Shown: positions 46,632 through 55,341 of the stretch, one piece after another
How the letters are laid out: every line of letters begins with the position of its first letter
How positions within the stretch are numbered: position 1 is the first letter of the stretch
Assembly: GCA_049366815.1 (NCBI GenBank)
Contig: JBMNCO010000132.1
Coordinates: 1 to 64,000, forward strand
From: CAYNYM01 sp049366815
GTDB taxonomy: Bacteria > Desulfobacterota > DSM-4660 > Desulfatiglandales > HGW-15
DNA: 64,000 nucleotides
Reading direction: 5' to 3'
The notes under the pieces: model-generated
Told to the model about the DNA's origin: nothing
Seen by the model: the letters and a program-made list of their open reading frames with translations, nothing else
Databases searched by the model: none
Translations under genes and position numbers: made by a program

Positions 46632-48488
46632 ATGGCAGATAAAAAGCGATTTCCCTATCCAGATGAAGTTGTCCTGCCACCCGAACTGGAGGGATGGGAG
46701 GAGATGTATCCGCCTCAAAGGCTTTTCAGTGATGACCGGGCCGACTGGGAAAAAAGGCATTTCTGGTATCAGGACAAGATCCACGCATCCGAGCCCATGT
46801 ATCCACTGGACGACATTTTCCAGGAGGCCTGGCAAATCGCGCTCTCCCAGTTTACCACAAGGGTATTCTGCATCCCTCCCGCCCAGGGCGTGGCACACAG
46901 GATGCTGGGTTGCTACATGTACATCGCCGCGGTCGAACCACCCCCTCCCGAGGTGATTCAAAAGAAGGCTGAGTTGTTCGGCAAAAGGGTCCCCTACACC
47001 TTTGAGAATTATCTGAAGCAGTTTGAGGTATGGCTTGAAAGATTTCAAAAACTGGGTAGAGAAATGGAACAGCTCTCCATACCGGAAAAATTGCCCCAGT
47101 TTGTGCCTGACGAAGAGGTTATCCCCATGCCCAAGGGGGTCACGGACGGCCATCAGGTGATGGAAAACTTCAATACCATCATCAGCCAGATCTTCAAGGC
47201 CTGGCAATACCATTTCCAGTACCTGAACCTCGCCTATCTGGCCTATCTCATGTTCGTGGATACAGCAAGAAAACTCTTCCCGGGGATCAAAGAGTCCACC
47301 ATCGGCAAGATGGTTGCAGGCGCCGAGGTCTCCATGTTCCGCCCCGAGGAGGAACTGTGCCGGCTGAGCAAGCTGGCGGCCGCCAAAGACAATGTCAAAG
47401 ACATCCTCAAGGGAGCCGGCCCCGCTGCGGACAAGATCAAGGCCCTGAGTGGGACCGATGAAGGCAAGGCGTGGCTCGATGAGATCGAGAAGATCAAGGA
47501 CCCCTGGTTCTTTGTATCCTGCGGCAGTGGGTGGTACCACCAGGAGGGAAGCTGGATCACCAAGATGGATGTCCCCTTCAGTTATATGCAGAGTTATATT
47601 GAAAGACTCGAGCAGGGACATGAGATTGAACGTAATCTAAACGAGATCTCTGAAGAGCGGGATAGGATCGTCGGGGAGTACAGGGCCCTGATCAAATCGG
47701 AAGACGATCTGAAATCCTTCGATGATGCCTATCATGTGGTCCGATCCATTTACAGGTATGCGGAGGACCACCTGTTCTGGGTGGAACATTGGCTGCACAC
47801 CATCTGGTTTGCCAAGATCCGGAATTTCGGTGATCTTCTGGTGAATCAGAACGTATTGAAGGAGACGGATGACATCTTTCTCTTCAACCGTTTTGAGATC
47901 CCCATGATGCTGGAGGATATGGTCACGGCCTGGGCCCTGGGAGAGGGTGTCCCAACCAGAAAAATGTGGATGGAAAAGGCCGAGAAGCGAGCCAAGATCC
48001 TCCAGGCGGCCAATAAATGGAATGCAACCCCAGCCCTCGGAGTGCCCCCTGAAGAGATCGCGGAGCCCTTTACCCTGATGTTGTGGGGAGTGACGACCGA
48101 CAAAGTCGATGAATGGCTCAAGGGAACGGCAACGGGAACGGGGGAAGTGAGCGAAGATATAACCGAACTCAGGGGATTCGCCTCGTCGGCCGGTATTGCG
48201 GAAGGCCCGGCCAGGGTGCTCAAGCTCCTCCGGGACGTGGTGGATCTCCAGCCCGGCGAGATCATGGTCGCCCCGACGACCAACCCGTCATGGGCGCCCG
48301 TGTTTACCAAGCTGAAGGGGGCGGTTACGGATATCGGTGGCCTCACCTCCCATGCGGCCATTGTCTCCCGGGAATACGGTCTGCCTTCCGTAACCGGGAC
48401 AGGGGTCGCAACCACCGTGATCAAGACCGGAGATATCATCCGGATTGACGGCAGCACCGGAGTCGTTACGATTGTAAAGAGGGCATAG
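46632..48488 (+). CDS. ppsA: Phenylphosphate-synthase-like subunit A, paralog 1 (PEP-synthase phosphohistidine domain)
   Basis: A 618-residue protein. The C-terminal 90 residues form the swivelling phosphohistidine domain of PEP synthase, with the acceptor His at 574 in GGLTSHAAIVSREYGLP. The larger N-terminal region (WEEMYPPQRLFSDD; AWQYHFQYLNL; HWLHTIWFAKIR) matches the aryl-binding part of PpsA from anaerobic phenol degraders as I recall it. It transfers phosphate from His to a phenolic hydroxyl. The ATG at 46632 begins MADKKRFPYPDE; an upstream ATG at 46599 adds a lysine run. It is followed by its ATP-binding partner at 48574. About 616-618 residues fits the roughly 70 kDa PpsA. Confidence 0.82.
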   Translation: MADKKRFPYPDEVVLPPELEGWEEMYPPQRLFSDDRADWEKRHFWYQDKIHASEPMYPLDDIFQEAWQIALSQFTTRVFCIPPAQGVAHRMLGCYMYIAAVEPPPPEVIQKKAELFGKRVPYTFENYLKQFEVWLERFQKLGREMEQLSIPEKLPQFVPDEEVIPMPKGVTDGHQVMENFNTIISQIFKAWQYHFQYLNLAYLAYLMFVDTARKLFPGIKESTIGKMVAGAEVSMFRPEEELCRLSKLAAAKDNVKDILKGAGPAADKIKALSGTDEGKAWLDEIEKIKDPWFFVSCGSGWYHQEGSWITKMDVPFSYMQSYIERLEQGHEIERNLNEISEERDRIVGEYRALIKSEDDLKSFDDAYHVVRSIYRYAEDHLFWVEHWLHTIWFAKIRNFGDLLVNQNVLKETDDIFLFNRFEIPMMLEDMVTAWALGEGVPTRKMWMEKAEKRAKILQAANKWNATPALGVPPEEIAEPFTLMLWGVTTDKVDEWLKGTATGTGEVSEDITELRGFASSAGIAEGPARVLKLLRDVVDLQPGEIMVAPTTNPSWAPVFTKLKGAVTDIGGLTSHAAIVSREYGLPSVTGTGVATTVIKTGDIIRIDGSTGVVTIVKRA

Positions 48489-48504
48489 GCTGACATCGTA
48501 GTAT

Positions 48505-48534
48505 GCCGGGGGTACACCTTCAAGGACCCCCGGC
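48505..48534 (+). promoter_or_regulatory. Intercistronic hairpin between ppsA1 and ppsB1
   Basis: A perfect 9-base stem, GCCGGGGGT / ACCCCCGGC, with a 12-base loop. No T run follows, so it is more likely an mRNA stability or processing element than a terminator. Confidence 0.5.
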
Positions 48535-48573
48535 CCGTGTCAGTGATACGGCATGAACAGATAGGAGGGCAAA

Positions 48574-49650
48574 ATGCCAGAGCAATGGATATTCGGATTT
48601 GGGGAACTCGGTAAAGACCATAATAACATCGTGGGCAAAAAGTGCGCGAACCTCGGAGAAATGACCAAAGCCGGCTTTCACGTGCCGCCCGGCTTTGCCT
48701 TGAGTATCCTCGCATACGAACGGTTTATGAGAGAGACGGAAGCTGAAAAAAGCGTGCTGAAATACCTGGAAAATTTCCATGCGGACCCCGAGTCCGTGGA
48801 GGAAACGCCGAAATTTGACGCCGCCTCCAAGGAGATAAGAGGCATTGTCGAATCCATCAGGATGCCGGCCGATATGGAAGAAACCATTAAGGATTACTAC
48901 GCTCAATTGTGCAAAGAAACAGGTATCGAAAACACATTCGTAGCCACTAGGTCGGCAGGGGCCTCGAGCCATCCCGGTCAATATGAGACCTATCTCAATG
49001 TGAGCGGGCCTGACGAAGTGGTCAGGAATGTGATACGTGTGTGGTCAAGCACATTCAATACCCGTTCGATGATTTCGAGGGCAAGGCTTGGGCTGCCGCT
49101 TCATTTTGATCCCATCGGGGTGGCCGTTCTCACCATGGTGGACGCAAAGGCCGCCGGCGTGATGCTCACCGTCAACCCGGTGAACGGTGACGAATCGAAA
49201 GTCGCCCTTGAGGCCGGTTTCGGTGTCGGTGAAGCGGTCGTCTCGGGGAACGTGACCCCTGATCGGTATCTGGTCGACAAGATCACGTTGGAAATAGACG
49301 AAAAGTTCATCTCTGAGAAGGGCGCAGAGTACGCCTACAACCCTGAAACCAGGAAAATGGAATGGAAAGAACTCCCGCCCGAAAAAAGAAAGCTGCCTTC
49401 TCTTGACGACATAGAGATCATCGAGCTGACAAAGATCGCCAAGAAGGTGGAGGCCCATTTCGGCTGCCTGCAGGACATCGAGTTCTCCGTCTCGAGGACC
49501 TTGCCCTTTCCAGAAAACATCTTTCTCGTACAGGCCCGCCCCGAGAGCGTCTGGGCAAAGAAAGAAAAAAAATCGGTTTTGGGCAAAAAGAGTGGTTTTG
49601 AATTATTATTCGAAAAGGCGACAACGCCTATCAAGCTGAAGACAGATTAA
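48574..49650 (+). CDS. ppsB: Phenylphosphate-synthase-like subunit B, paralog 1 (PEP-synthase ATP-binding domain)
   Basis: A 358-residue homolog of the N-terminal ATP-grasp domain of PEP synthase: VGKKCANLGEMTKAGFHVPPGFALS, VATRSAGASSHPGQYETYLNV, VDAKAAGVMLTVNPVNGDESKVALEAGFGVGEAVVSG and the terminal QDIEFSVSR / LVQARPESVW. It binds ATP and phosphorylates the His of subunit A, the step that is split onto a separate chain in phenylphosphate synthase. AGGAGGG precedes the ATG. The lysine-rich tail is longer than in PEP synthase. It is followed 12 bases later by the receiver-domain gene. Confidence 0.82.
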   Translation: MPEQWIFGFGELGKDHNNIVGKKCANLGEMTKAGFHVPPGFALSILAYERFMRETEAEKSVLKYLENFHADPESVEETPKFDAASKEIRGIVESIRMPADMEETIKDYYAQLCKETGIENTFVATRSAGASSHPGQYETYLNVSGPDEVVRNVIRVWSSTFNTRSMISRARLGLPLHFDPIGVAVLTMVDAKAAGVMLTVNPVNGDESKVALEAGFGVGEAVVSGNVTPDRYLVDKITLEIDEKFISEKGAEYAYNPETRKMEWKELPPEKRKLPSLDDIEIIELTKIAKKVEAHFGCLQDIEFSVSRTLPFPENIFLVQARPESVWAKKEKKSVLGKKSGFELLFEKATTPIKLKTD

Positions 49651-49662
49651 GGAGGCTGGACA

Positions 49663-50175
49663 ATGGAGGAACGCAGTTTACTGAATGGCAAAAAGATCCT
49701 AGCTGTGGACGATGAGCCGGATATTCTTGAATTCCTTGAAGAACACTTGAACATGTGTCAGATCGTGAAGGCTGCCAGCTTCACGGATGCAAAGAATTTA
49801 CTGGAATCTCAGGATTTCGATGCGGCCATTCTGGATATCATGGGCGTTAACGGCTACGAACTTCTCGAAATTGCGAACAGGAGGAAGATTCCCTGCCTCA
49901 TGTTGACGGCCCATGCCTTCAGTCCGGACAACATCGTGCGATCCATCAAGGAGGGCGCAGCGTCTTACGTGCCCAAGGAGGAGATAGCGAAGGTCGAAGC
50001 TTTTCTGAATGACATATTTCTCGCACAGGAAAAGGGCGAAAATCCCTGGGTGTCATGGCAGGAACGACTCCCCGGTTCTTATTTCAGAATGAGGTTTGGT
50101 GCGGCCTGGGATGCAGCGGACGATCAATTCCGGAATGCCCTTAAGGATGTCCTTCGATCCAGATCGAAGACCTAG
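49663..50175 (+). CDS. Stand-alone receiver-domain protein
   Basis: A 170-residue response-regulator receiver. The acidic pair is D16-D17, the phospho-acceptor D58 (ILDIMG), then T82 (MLTAHA) and K105 (YVPKEE), so all key residues are present. After about residue 125 a 45-residue tail with no DNA-binding fold follows (WVSWQERLPGSYFRMRFGAAWD). AAGGAGG precedes the start. It is cotranscribed with ppsA1/ppsB1. In Thauera a third CBS-domain subunit (PpsC) stimulates the synthase; no CBS protein is seen here, so this protein may be the regulatory partner. No histidine kinase is in the window. Confidence 0.82.
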   Translation: MEERSLLNGKKILAVDDEPDILEFLEEHLNMCQIVKAASFTDAKNLLESQDFDAAILDIMGVNGYELLEIANRRKIPCLMLTAHAFSPDNIVRSIKEGAASYVPKEEIAKVEAFLNDIFLAQEKGENPWVSWQERLPGSYFRMRFGAAWDAADDQFRNALKDVLRSRSKT

Positions 50176-50185
50176 ATGAAACTGG

Positions 50186-50218
50186 GGGGAGTGACCGTTG
50201 ACCGGCCGCCCCCTCCCC
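50186..50218 (+). terminator. Weak terminator after the receiver gene
   Basis: GGGGAG at 50186-50191 pairs with CTCCCC at 50213-50218, followed by TTTCAATTCT. The loop is long (21 bases) and the T run short, so this is a candidate only. Confidence 0.35.
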
Positions 50219-50886
50219 TTTCAATTCTATGAGACCATCCCGGTGCCCTCACGTTGCAGGCCCTTGCTTTCCTTTTACAACGCACTGCCCGATTAGATCC
50301 AAGAAGACAGAATAACTCCCCCGGAATCATTGCTGATCTCGGGAACTGAATCGTGCCAATCCTTAGCGCTGGCTGCCTTCAAGGCGCAGGTCCATCGCGC
50401 CATAATTACATAAATTAATTTTATGTATTTCATATATTTAATTTATTTGACTCGGATAAGTTAAAGTTTTATTAGGACCCAAAACACAGGATCAATTTTC
50501 CTGACTATTTCGTGGACCATTAATAGAGAATCATTGTGCAACGATCCAAAGCAATAACTGAGGGAATGACCTTTTCTCCCGACACAGCGGTCTGCACTTT
50601 GAGAAAGCCTTAAACCTGTCAAACCCAGAGCTTGTTGAGGATAACATCACTGAGCGATATGCGGCGTACTGAGCACTAAAGATTCAATCAGCAGTGAAAT
50701 ATGACCCGATAGTCCTACATCTCAAAAATCACAGAGGAAGGGGCTGTAGCGCACCCCGATAAACGTGCTTTGATTCAAAAAGATAGGTCTTTTTGTGTGA
50801 TCCGGATAATGGTTAAAGGTTAAGCCCCAGGCGCTGGGCCCGGGAAACAGACCAATTTATTAATCCATGAAATAGGAGGAACCATT
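50219..50886 (+). promoter_or_regulatory. Long AT-rich upstream region of the membrane-protein gene
   Basis: About 670 bases without a gene. An AT-rich island at 50400-50480 contains a perfect inverted repeat, TACATAAA-TTAAT-TTTATGTA (50407-50427), and 20 bases downstream a candidate promoter, TTGACT (50447-50452) and TATTAG (50470-50475) with 17-base spacing. The transcript leader would be about 400 bases long. The remainder shows no coding bias. Confidence 0.4.
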
Positions 50887-51987
50887 ATGGCAAACGGAAA
50901 GATTGGAATCGGACCGGAAGGCTCTTTAGGAGGCTTCATTCAACTCATCATTTTATCATTCCTTGGCATTGTCCTCTGCGTCTACGCTCTCCCACTGGAC
51001 CTCATCATCCTAAAAATCATGCCGGCCACACTCATCATGCTCGTCGCCCTGGGGCACCTTTCCCTGCTGGGAGACAGCTTCCCCTACGCCCCCCCCGGGG
51101 GAGACTGGACCCCTGAGAAATCCCGTTTCTCCGCAGGGCTCAGAATGACCTGCATCTGGGTCGTTTTCACTTTTGCTGTCTTGCTCTTTATGCGGTTTGT
51201 CTATCCAGGATGGCCCATCGGTCCCCTCTATATCTGGTTCGGCGCGATCGCATTCGGGCTCACCCTGCTCTATGGTATCAACTGGAACGGCTGGCCCTTT
51301 AAGGGGCACATGCACCCCTGGGCCATGATGGCCGTGGGTTTTGTCGTCATCATGGGTCTCTCCATCCTGATCTGGACCACCCTGACAAACCTGGATGGAA
51401 CCCCCCTCGCGGACACACCGATGAATCATCACGGGCCTCTCCAGGCTGAGTGGTTCACCGGATACATCGTCTGGGTCATAGCCTGGTTTTTCGTCTTCAA
51501 CCCCGTTTTCACCACCCAGGGCTGGCCTTTCGGCAAATTGGGCCACCCGGGCGCAGCCGTTGCACAAACCATTATTGCCCTCATCCTGGGCTACATCTTC
51601 TGGAACGGCAGCCTGTCCATGGGAATAAGTCCGAGCCTTTCCTTCGGCGCGATCGCTTCTTCCATCATCCTTTGGGGCCTGATCTACGGCTGGCATCTCC
51701 AGTTCTGGGGCATCACCAAACAGACCTTCGGCACAAGGGCGGTCCTCGCGTTTATCATTCAGTGTATCATCGTCGTTGTCTGGATATTCATTTTGAGGCT
51801 GATCCTGGCTCCGGCCGCAGCAGCCTTAGCAGCGGCGCAACTCCCGGCCGACATCAATATCCTGATCCTTTACTTTAATCTCTGCATCCTGGGTCCGGCC
51901 CTGATCGGCCACAATGCCTTCTGGCTCAGATGGCCCTTGACCATGCCGGCCCCTCCGGGAACCCCGCCGCCGGATCAGTCGGTCTAA
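50887..51987 (+). CDS. Unrecognised polytopic membrane protein
   Basis: A 366-residue hydrophobic protein with about ten membrane spans. I do not recognise its family. The motif GWP recurs three times before spans: PGWPIGPLYIW near residue 108, NGWPFKGHMHPWA near 135 and QGWPFGKLGHPGA near 212, suggesting internal duplication. The C-terminus is proline-rich (MPAPPGTPPPDQ). GGAGGAA precedes the ATG. It sits between the two synthase sets, all on the plus strand, so transport of a phenolic or carboxylated product, or membrane docking of the synthase, is plausible inference. No ABC or MFS signature is visible. Confidence 0.8.
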   Translation: MANGKIGIGPEGSLGGFIQLIILSFLGIVLCVYALPLDLIILKIMPATLIMLVALGHLSLLGDSFPYAPPGGDWTPEKSRFSAGLRMTCIWVVFTFAVLLFMRFVYPGWPIGPLYIWFGAIAFGLTLLYGINWNGWPFKGHMHPWAMMAVGFVVIMGLSILIWTTLTNLDGTPLADTPMNHHGPLQAEWFTGYIVWVIAWFFVFNPVFTTQGWPFGKLGHPGAAVAQTIIALILGYIFWNGSLSMGISPSLSFGAIASSIILWGLIYGWHLQFWGITKQTFGTRAVLAFIIQCIIVVVWIFILRLILAPAAAALAAAQLPADINILILYFNLCILGPALIGHNAFWLRWPLTMPAPPGTPPPDQSV

Positions 51988-52131
51988 CGGCCTGTGGTGG
52001 TCCCATGCGCTTCATAAAACGAGAGGCACTGGAATATTTAATCAACACGAGTGTTACAAAGGCGTCACACGGCAGTCTTTTCAGTCTCACGGTCATTACT
52101 AACCCAACACCTTAGAGGAGGAAGAAAAGAA

Positions 52132-53982
52132 ATGGCGAAAAAATTTACAGACCCCCACGATATCCCAACCATCCCCGGCACCGAAGGATGGGAAAGGATG
52201 TACCCCTACCAGTATATCTTCTCCACGGACGATCCCGACAGGGCGAAACACGAAAGTGCCCAGTTGTGGTACAACGACGGGCTCCACTACCCGGACCCCC
52301 ACTGTCCCTTTGATCTCCTTTGGGATGAATTCTGGTTCATGGGCCTGTCCCAGAACAACACCCGGGTCTTCTGTCTGCCCCCGGCCAAGGGCATCGAACA
52401 CAGGATCGTCAACGGGTACGTCTATATCGCGCCCATCGGCGTCGAAGACCCCAAGGAGATCGAGGCCCGTGTTCCCCTTTTTATGAAAAGGGCCGGATAC
52501 TACTATGACAACTGGGAAACCCTCTGGGACGAGTGGGAGGCGAAGTTCAACGTCCTCCTGAGGCAGCTCGAGGCCGTCTCATTCCAGGCCCTTCCGGAAG
52601 TGGAGGATGAATCGCGTGTTTTCGATGCAGACAAAAGGGGGCTCTCAAGCGGCTATGTGCTCCTGACCAAATACGACGAGCTCATCAACATGGGCTTCAA
52701 GTGCTGGCAATATCACTTTGATATGCTGAACCTCTGCTACGCGGGTTTTCTCACCTACAAGAATACCTTTGACCAGATCTTCCCGAACACCCCGATCGGC
52801 ACCATCACAAAGCTTGTCTCGGGTATGGATGCCATGGTCATGAGACCGGACGCGGAACTCATCAAGCTGGCAAAAATGGCCATAGATAAAGGTGTTGACG
52901 GCATACTCCTCAAGGACCAGGATGCAGCCGCCTGCATGAAGGAAATGGAGGGTTCGGCCGCGGGTAAGGAATGGTTGGCCCAGCTGGAAGAATCCCGGTA
53001 TCCCTGGTTCTATATCTCAAGCGGTACAGGCTGGTACCATTATGACGCCTCATGGAACGACAACCTGAACATCCCCTTTGCTTCCCTAAAGAAGCATATC
53101 GAGTCCCTGAAGGCGGGCAAGGACCCCTCACGGCCCATGGAAAAACTGGTCGCGGAAAAGGACAGGGTCACCGAGGAATACCGTTCCCTGATCCAGACCG
53201 ACGAGGACCGGGTTGCCTTTGATCAGACCCTTTCGATTGCCCGCCGCATCTTCCCCTATGCCGAGAACCACATGTTCTATGTCGAACAGTGGTTCCACAG
53301 TGTCTTCTGGAACAAGATGCGCCAGGTCGCGGACATCCTCAAGGATGCCAATTTTATTGAAGACCGGGAAGATATATGGTATTTGAAGAGGGGAGAGATC
53401 CGAGACGCCCTGCAGGATTACGGCACGGCCTGGGCCACCGGTGTGAAACCGAGGGGACCTGCTTACTGGCCGAAGGAGATCGAATGGCGCAAAGGGGTCA
53501 TGCAGAAATTCAAGGAATGGACCCCGCCTCCGGCCCTGGGGACACCTCCTGAGGTCATGACCGAACCCTTCTCGATCATGAGCTGGGGCATTACGGACGA
53601 AGTCCTCCAAAACTGGCTCGCAGCCGGCGATGTTTCAGGAGAGGAAGGACCTTCCGATGAATTGAAGGGCTCTCCCGGCGCCCCGGGTGTTGCAGAAGGC
53701 AAGGCCAGGATTATTAAGTCGGTTGATGAGCTGGCCCTGTTGCAGCAGGGAGAGATCCTTGTCGCCAGGATCACGGCCCCAAGCTGGGCACCGGCCTTCG
53801 CTCAGCTCAAGGGAGCCGTTACGGACGTGGGTGGCTCCATGTGTCACGCGGCCATCATCTGTCGCGAATACGCCCTGCCCACGGTCGTGGGAACAGGGAC
53901 TGCCACTTCCGCTATTAAGACGGGGGATCTGATCCGCATAGACGGTGATACCGGTACGGTAAAGATTCTTCAAAGGGCCTAA
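52132..53982 (+). CDS. ppsA: Phenylphosphate-synthase-like subunit A, paralog 2
   Basis: A 616-residue paralog of the protein at 46632 with the same layout. The acceptor His is at 572 in GGSMCHAAIICREYALP; the usual GGxTxH reads GGSMCH, so a threonine next to the His is replaced. The N-terminal region shares WERMYPYQYIFSTDD, FKCWQYHFDMLNL and VEQWFHSVFWNKMR with paralog 1 but diverges elsewhere, which could mean a different phenol. GAGGAGGAAG lies upstream of ATG 52132. It is followed after 201 bases by its ATP-binding partner. Confidence 0.82.
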   Translation: MAKKFTDPHDIPTIPGTEGWERMYPYQYIFSTDDPDRAKHESAQLWYNDGLHYPDPHCPFDLLWDEFWFMGLSQNNTRVFCLPPAKGIEHRIVNGYVYIAPIGVEDPKEIEARVPLFMKRAGYYYDNWETLWDEWEAKFNVLLRQLEAVSFQALPEVEDESRVFDADKRGLSSGYVLLTKYDELINMGFKCWQYHFDMLNLCYAGFLTYKNTFDQIFPNTPIGTITKLVSGMDAMVMRPDAELIKLAKMAIDKGVDGILLKDQDAAACMKEMEGSAAGKEWLAQLEESRYPWFYISSGTGWYHYDASWNDNLNIPFASLKKHIESLKAGKDPSRPMEKLVAEKDRVTEEYRSLIQTDEDRVAFDQTLSIARRIFPYAENHMFYVEQWFHSVFWNKMRQVADILKDANFIEDREDIWYLKRGEIRDALQDYGTAWATGVKPRGPAYWPKEIEWRKGVMQKFKEWTPPPALGTPPEVMTEPFSIMSWGITDEVLQNWLAAGDVSGEEGPSDELKGSPGAPGVAEGKARIIKSVDELALLQQGEILVARITAPSWAPAFAQLKGAVTDVGGSMCHAAIICREYALPTVVGTGTATSAIKTGDLIRIDGDTGTVKILQRA

Positions 53983-54137
53983 ACGCATAGGCACGATAGA
54001 CTTAGGGTAAATCGTGTGGTTCCAGCCGGAAATGGACCCGGCATCCGCCTCAAACTTGGCAACTCGCGGCGGGAGGGTCCATCTCCGGCATATTACATAA
54101 CAGGGCTGGATCAAAAAAAGACAGTCCGCTTCAACGT

Positions 54138-54154
54138 GTGCACACTGTGTGCAC
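54138..54154. promoter_or_regulatory. Perfect 17-base palindrome upstream of ppsB2
   Basis: GTGCACAC-T-GTGTGCAC is a perfect inverted repeat with a 1-base centre, 29 bases before the ppsB2 start. It is a candidate operator or transcript hairpin in the otherwise empty 53983-54183 gap. Confidence 0.5.
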
Positions 54155-54183
54155 CGTATATTTTGTTCTATTTGGGGGTAGAC

Positions 54184-55254
54184 ATGGTTGAAAAAGAAAA
54201 ACGCATAACCATTTGGTATGATGAATTGTCGGGGGACGAATTCAATCTGGTCGGGAAAAAAAACGCGAATTTGGGCGAGATGACCAAGGCCAAGATTCCG
54301 GTAAGTCCAGGGTTCGCCCTCACGATTTACGCAAATGATCTTTTTGTGACGGAAACGGGCATCAAGGACAAACTGAGAGAGTGCGTCAAAGGCATCGAGA
54401 AATTCGACTACGAAAACAGCCGCAGGGCAAGTGAATTTGCCGTTGACCTCATCGAAAACACGCCCATTCCCGCCAGCATCACCGATCAAATCTTTCAGGA
54501 CTACAAGAGGCTCTGCGGCATGTCCGGTTGCGAGAATGTGCCGGTTGCCACGCGTTCAAGCGGCGCGGTATCCATGCCGGGACAGATGGAGACCTACCTG
54601 AATGTACGGGGGGAAGAGGACCTTCTCAAATACATCAAGAAGACCTGGGCCAGCGCCTACTTTGTAGAGGCCATCACCTACCGCATGGAAAAAGGCATGC
54701 ACTTCATCCTCAATATCGGGGTGGGCGTTCCCAAAATGGTCAATTCCAGGGTATCGGGCATCATTTTTACGATGAACCCGCTGAACGGCGACCGCTCCAA
54801 GATCTCGGTGGATGTCAGTTACGGGCTCGGTGAGGCCGTTGTGAGCGGCCTGGTCACTCCGGACAACTACCTGGTGGACAAGGTTACTCTTGAGACCATC
54901 ACCGCCACCAAGGGTGAAAAGAAGATCAAGATGGTCTACAGAGAAGACGGCAGCACGATCAAAGAGGTCGAAGTTTCCGAGGAAGAGCGGAACAAGTTCA
55001 GCATCACCCAAGAAGAACTCAGTGAGATCTGCAGGATCGCCAAGTCCATTGACAAATACTACGGCAAACCCTATGACATCGAATTTGCTATTGATGGAGA
55101 CCTGCCTTTCCCGCAAAACGTCATCGTTCTTCAGGTAAGGCCCGAATCCGTATGGTCCAAAAAGCAGGCTGAAGCAAAGACCGAACCAAAGAGGGACGTG
55201 ATGGACAGGATCCTCGGCACCATGGTGGCCGGCGTCAAGTTGAAGAAGTCGTAA
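54184..55254 (+). CDS. ppsB: Phenylphosphate-synthase-like subunit B, paralog 2
   Basis: A 356-residue ATP-grasp protein parallel to the one at 48574: VGKKNANLGEMTKAKIPVSPGFALT, VATRSSGAVSMPGQMETYLNV, VSGIIFTMNPLNGDRSKISVDVSYGLGEAVVSG and IVLQVRPESVW. It would charge the His of paralog-2 subunit A with phosphate from ATP. The ATG at 54184 follows GGGGGT; the frame is open from 54016 but that part overlaps the palindrome and reads as non-coding. It has no adjoining receiver gene. Confidence 0.82.
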   Translation: MVEKEKRITIWYDELSGDEFNLVGKKNANLGEMTKAKIPVSPGFALTIYANDLFVTETGIKDKLRECVKGIEKFDYENSRRASEFAVDLIENTPIPASITDQIFQDYKRLCGMSGCENVPVATRSSGAVSMPGQMETYLNVRGEEDLLKYIKKTWASAYFVEAITYRMEKGMHFILNIGVGVPKMVNSRVSGIIFTMNPLNGDRSKISVDVSYGLGEAVVSGLVTPDNYLVDKVTLETITATKGEKKIKMVYREDGSTIKEVEVSEEERNKFSITQEELSEICRIAKSIDKYYGKPYDIEFAIDGDLPFPQNVIVLQVRPESVWSKKQAEAKTEPKRDVMDRILGTMVAGVKLKKS

Positions 55255-55341
55255 TGTCTCGTATCAAACCAAGGTGAAAAATAACCCGTCCAAGAAGACT
55301 TCAGGACGGCACACATTCTGTCCTCATCTGAAGGAGGAGGC

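Noticed and set aside
46632..49650. Reading the ppsA/ppsB pair as an ordinary PEP synthase broken by a frameshift
   Set aside because: Domain order is reversed relative to PEP synthase (phosphohistidine protein first), each gene has its own ribosome site, the PEP/pyruvate-binding C-terminal barrel is missing, and the same split occurs twice.
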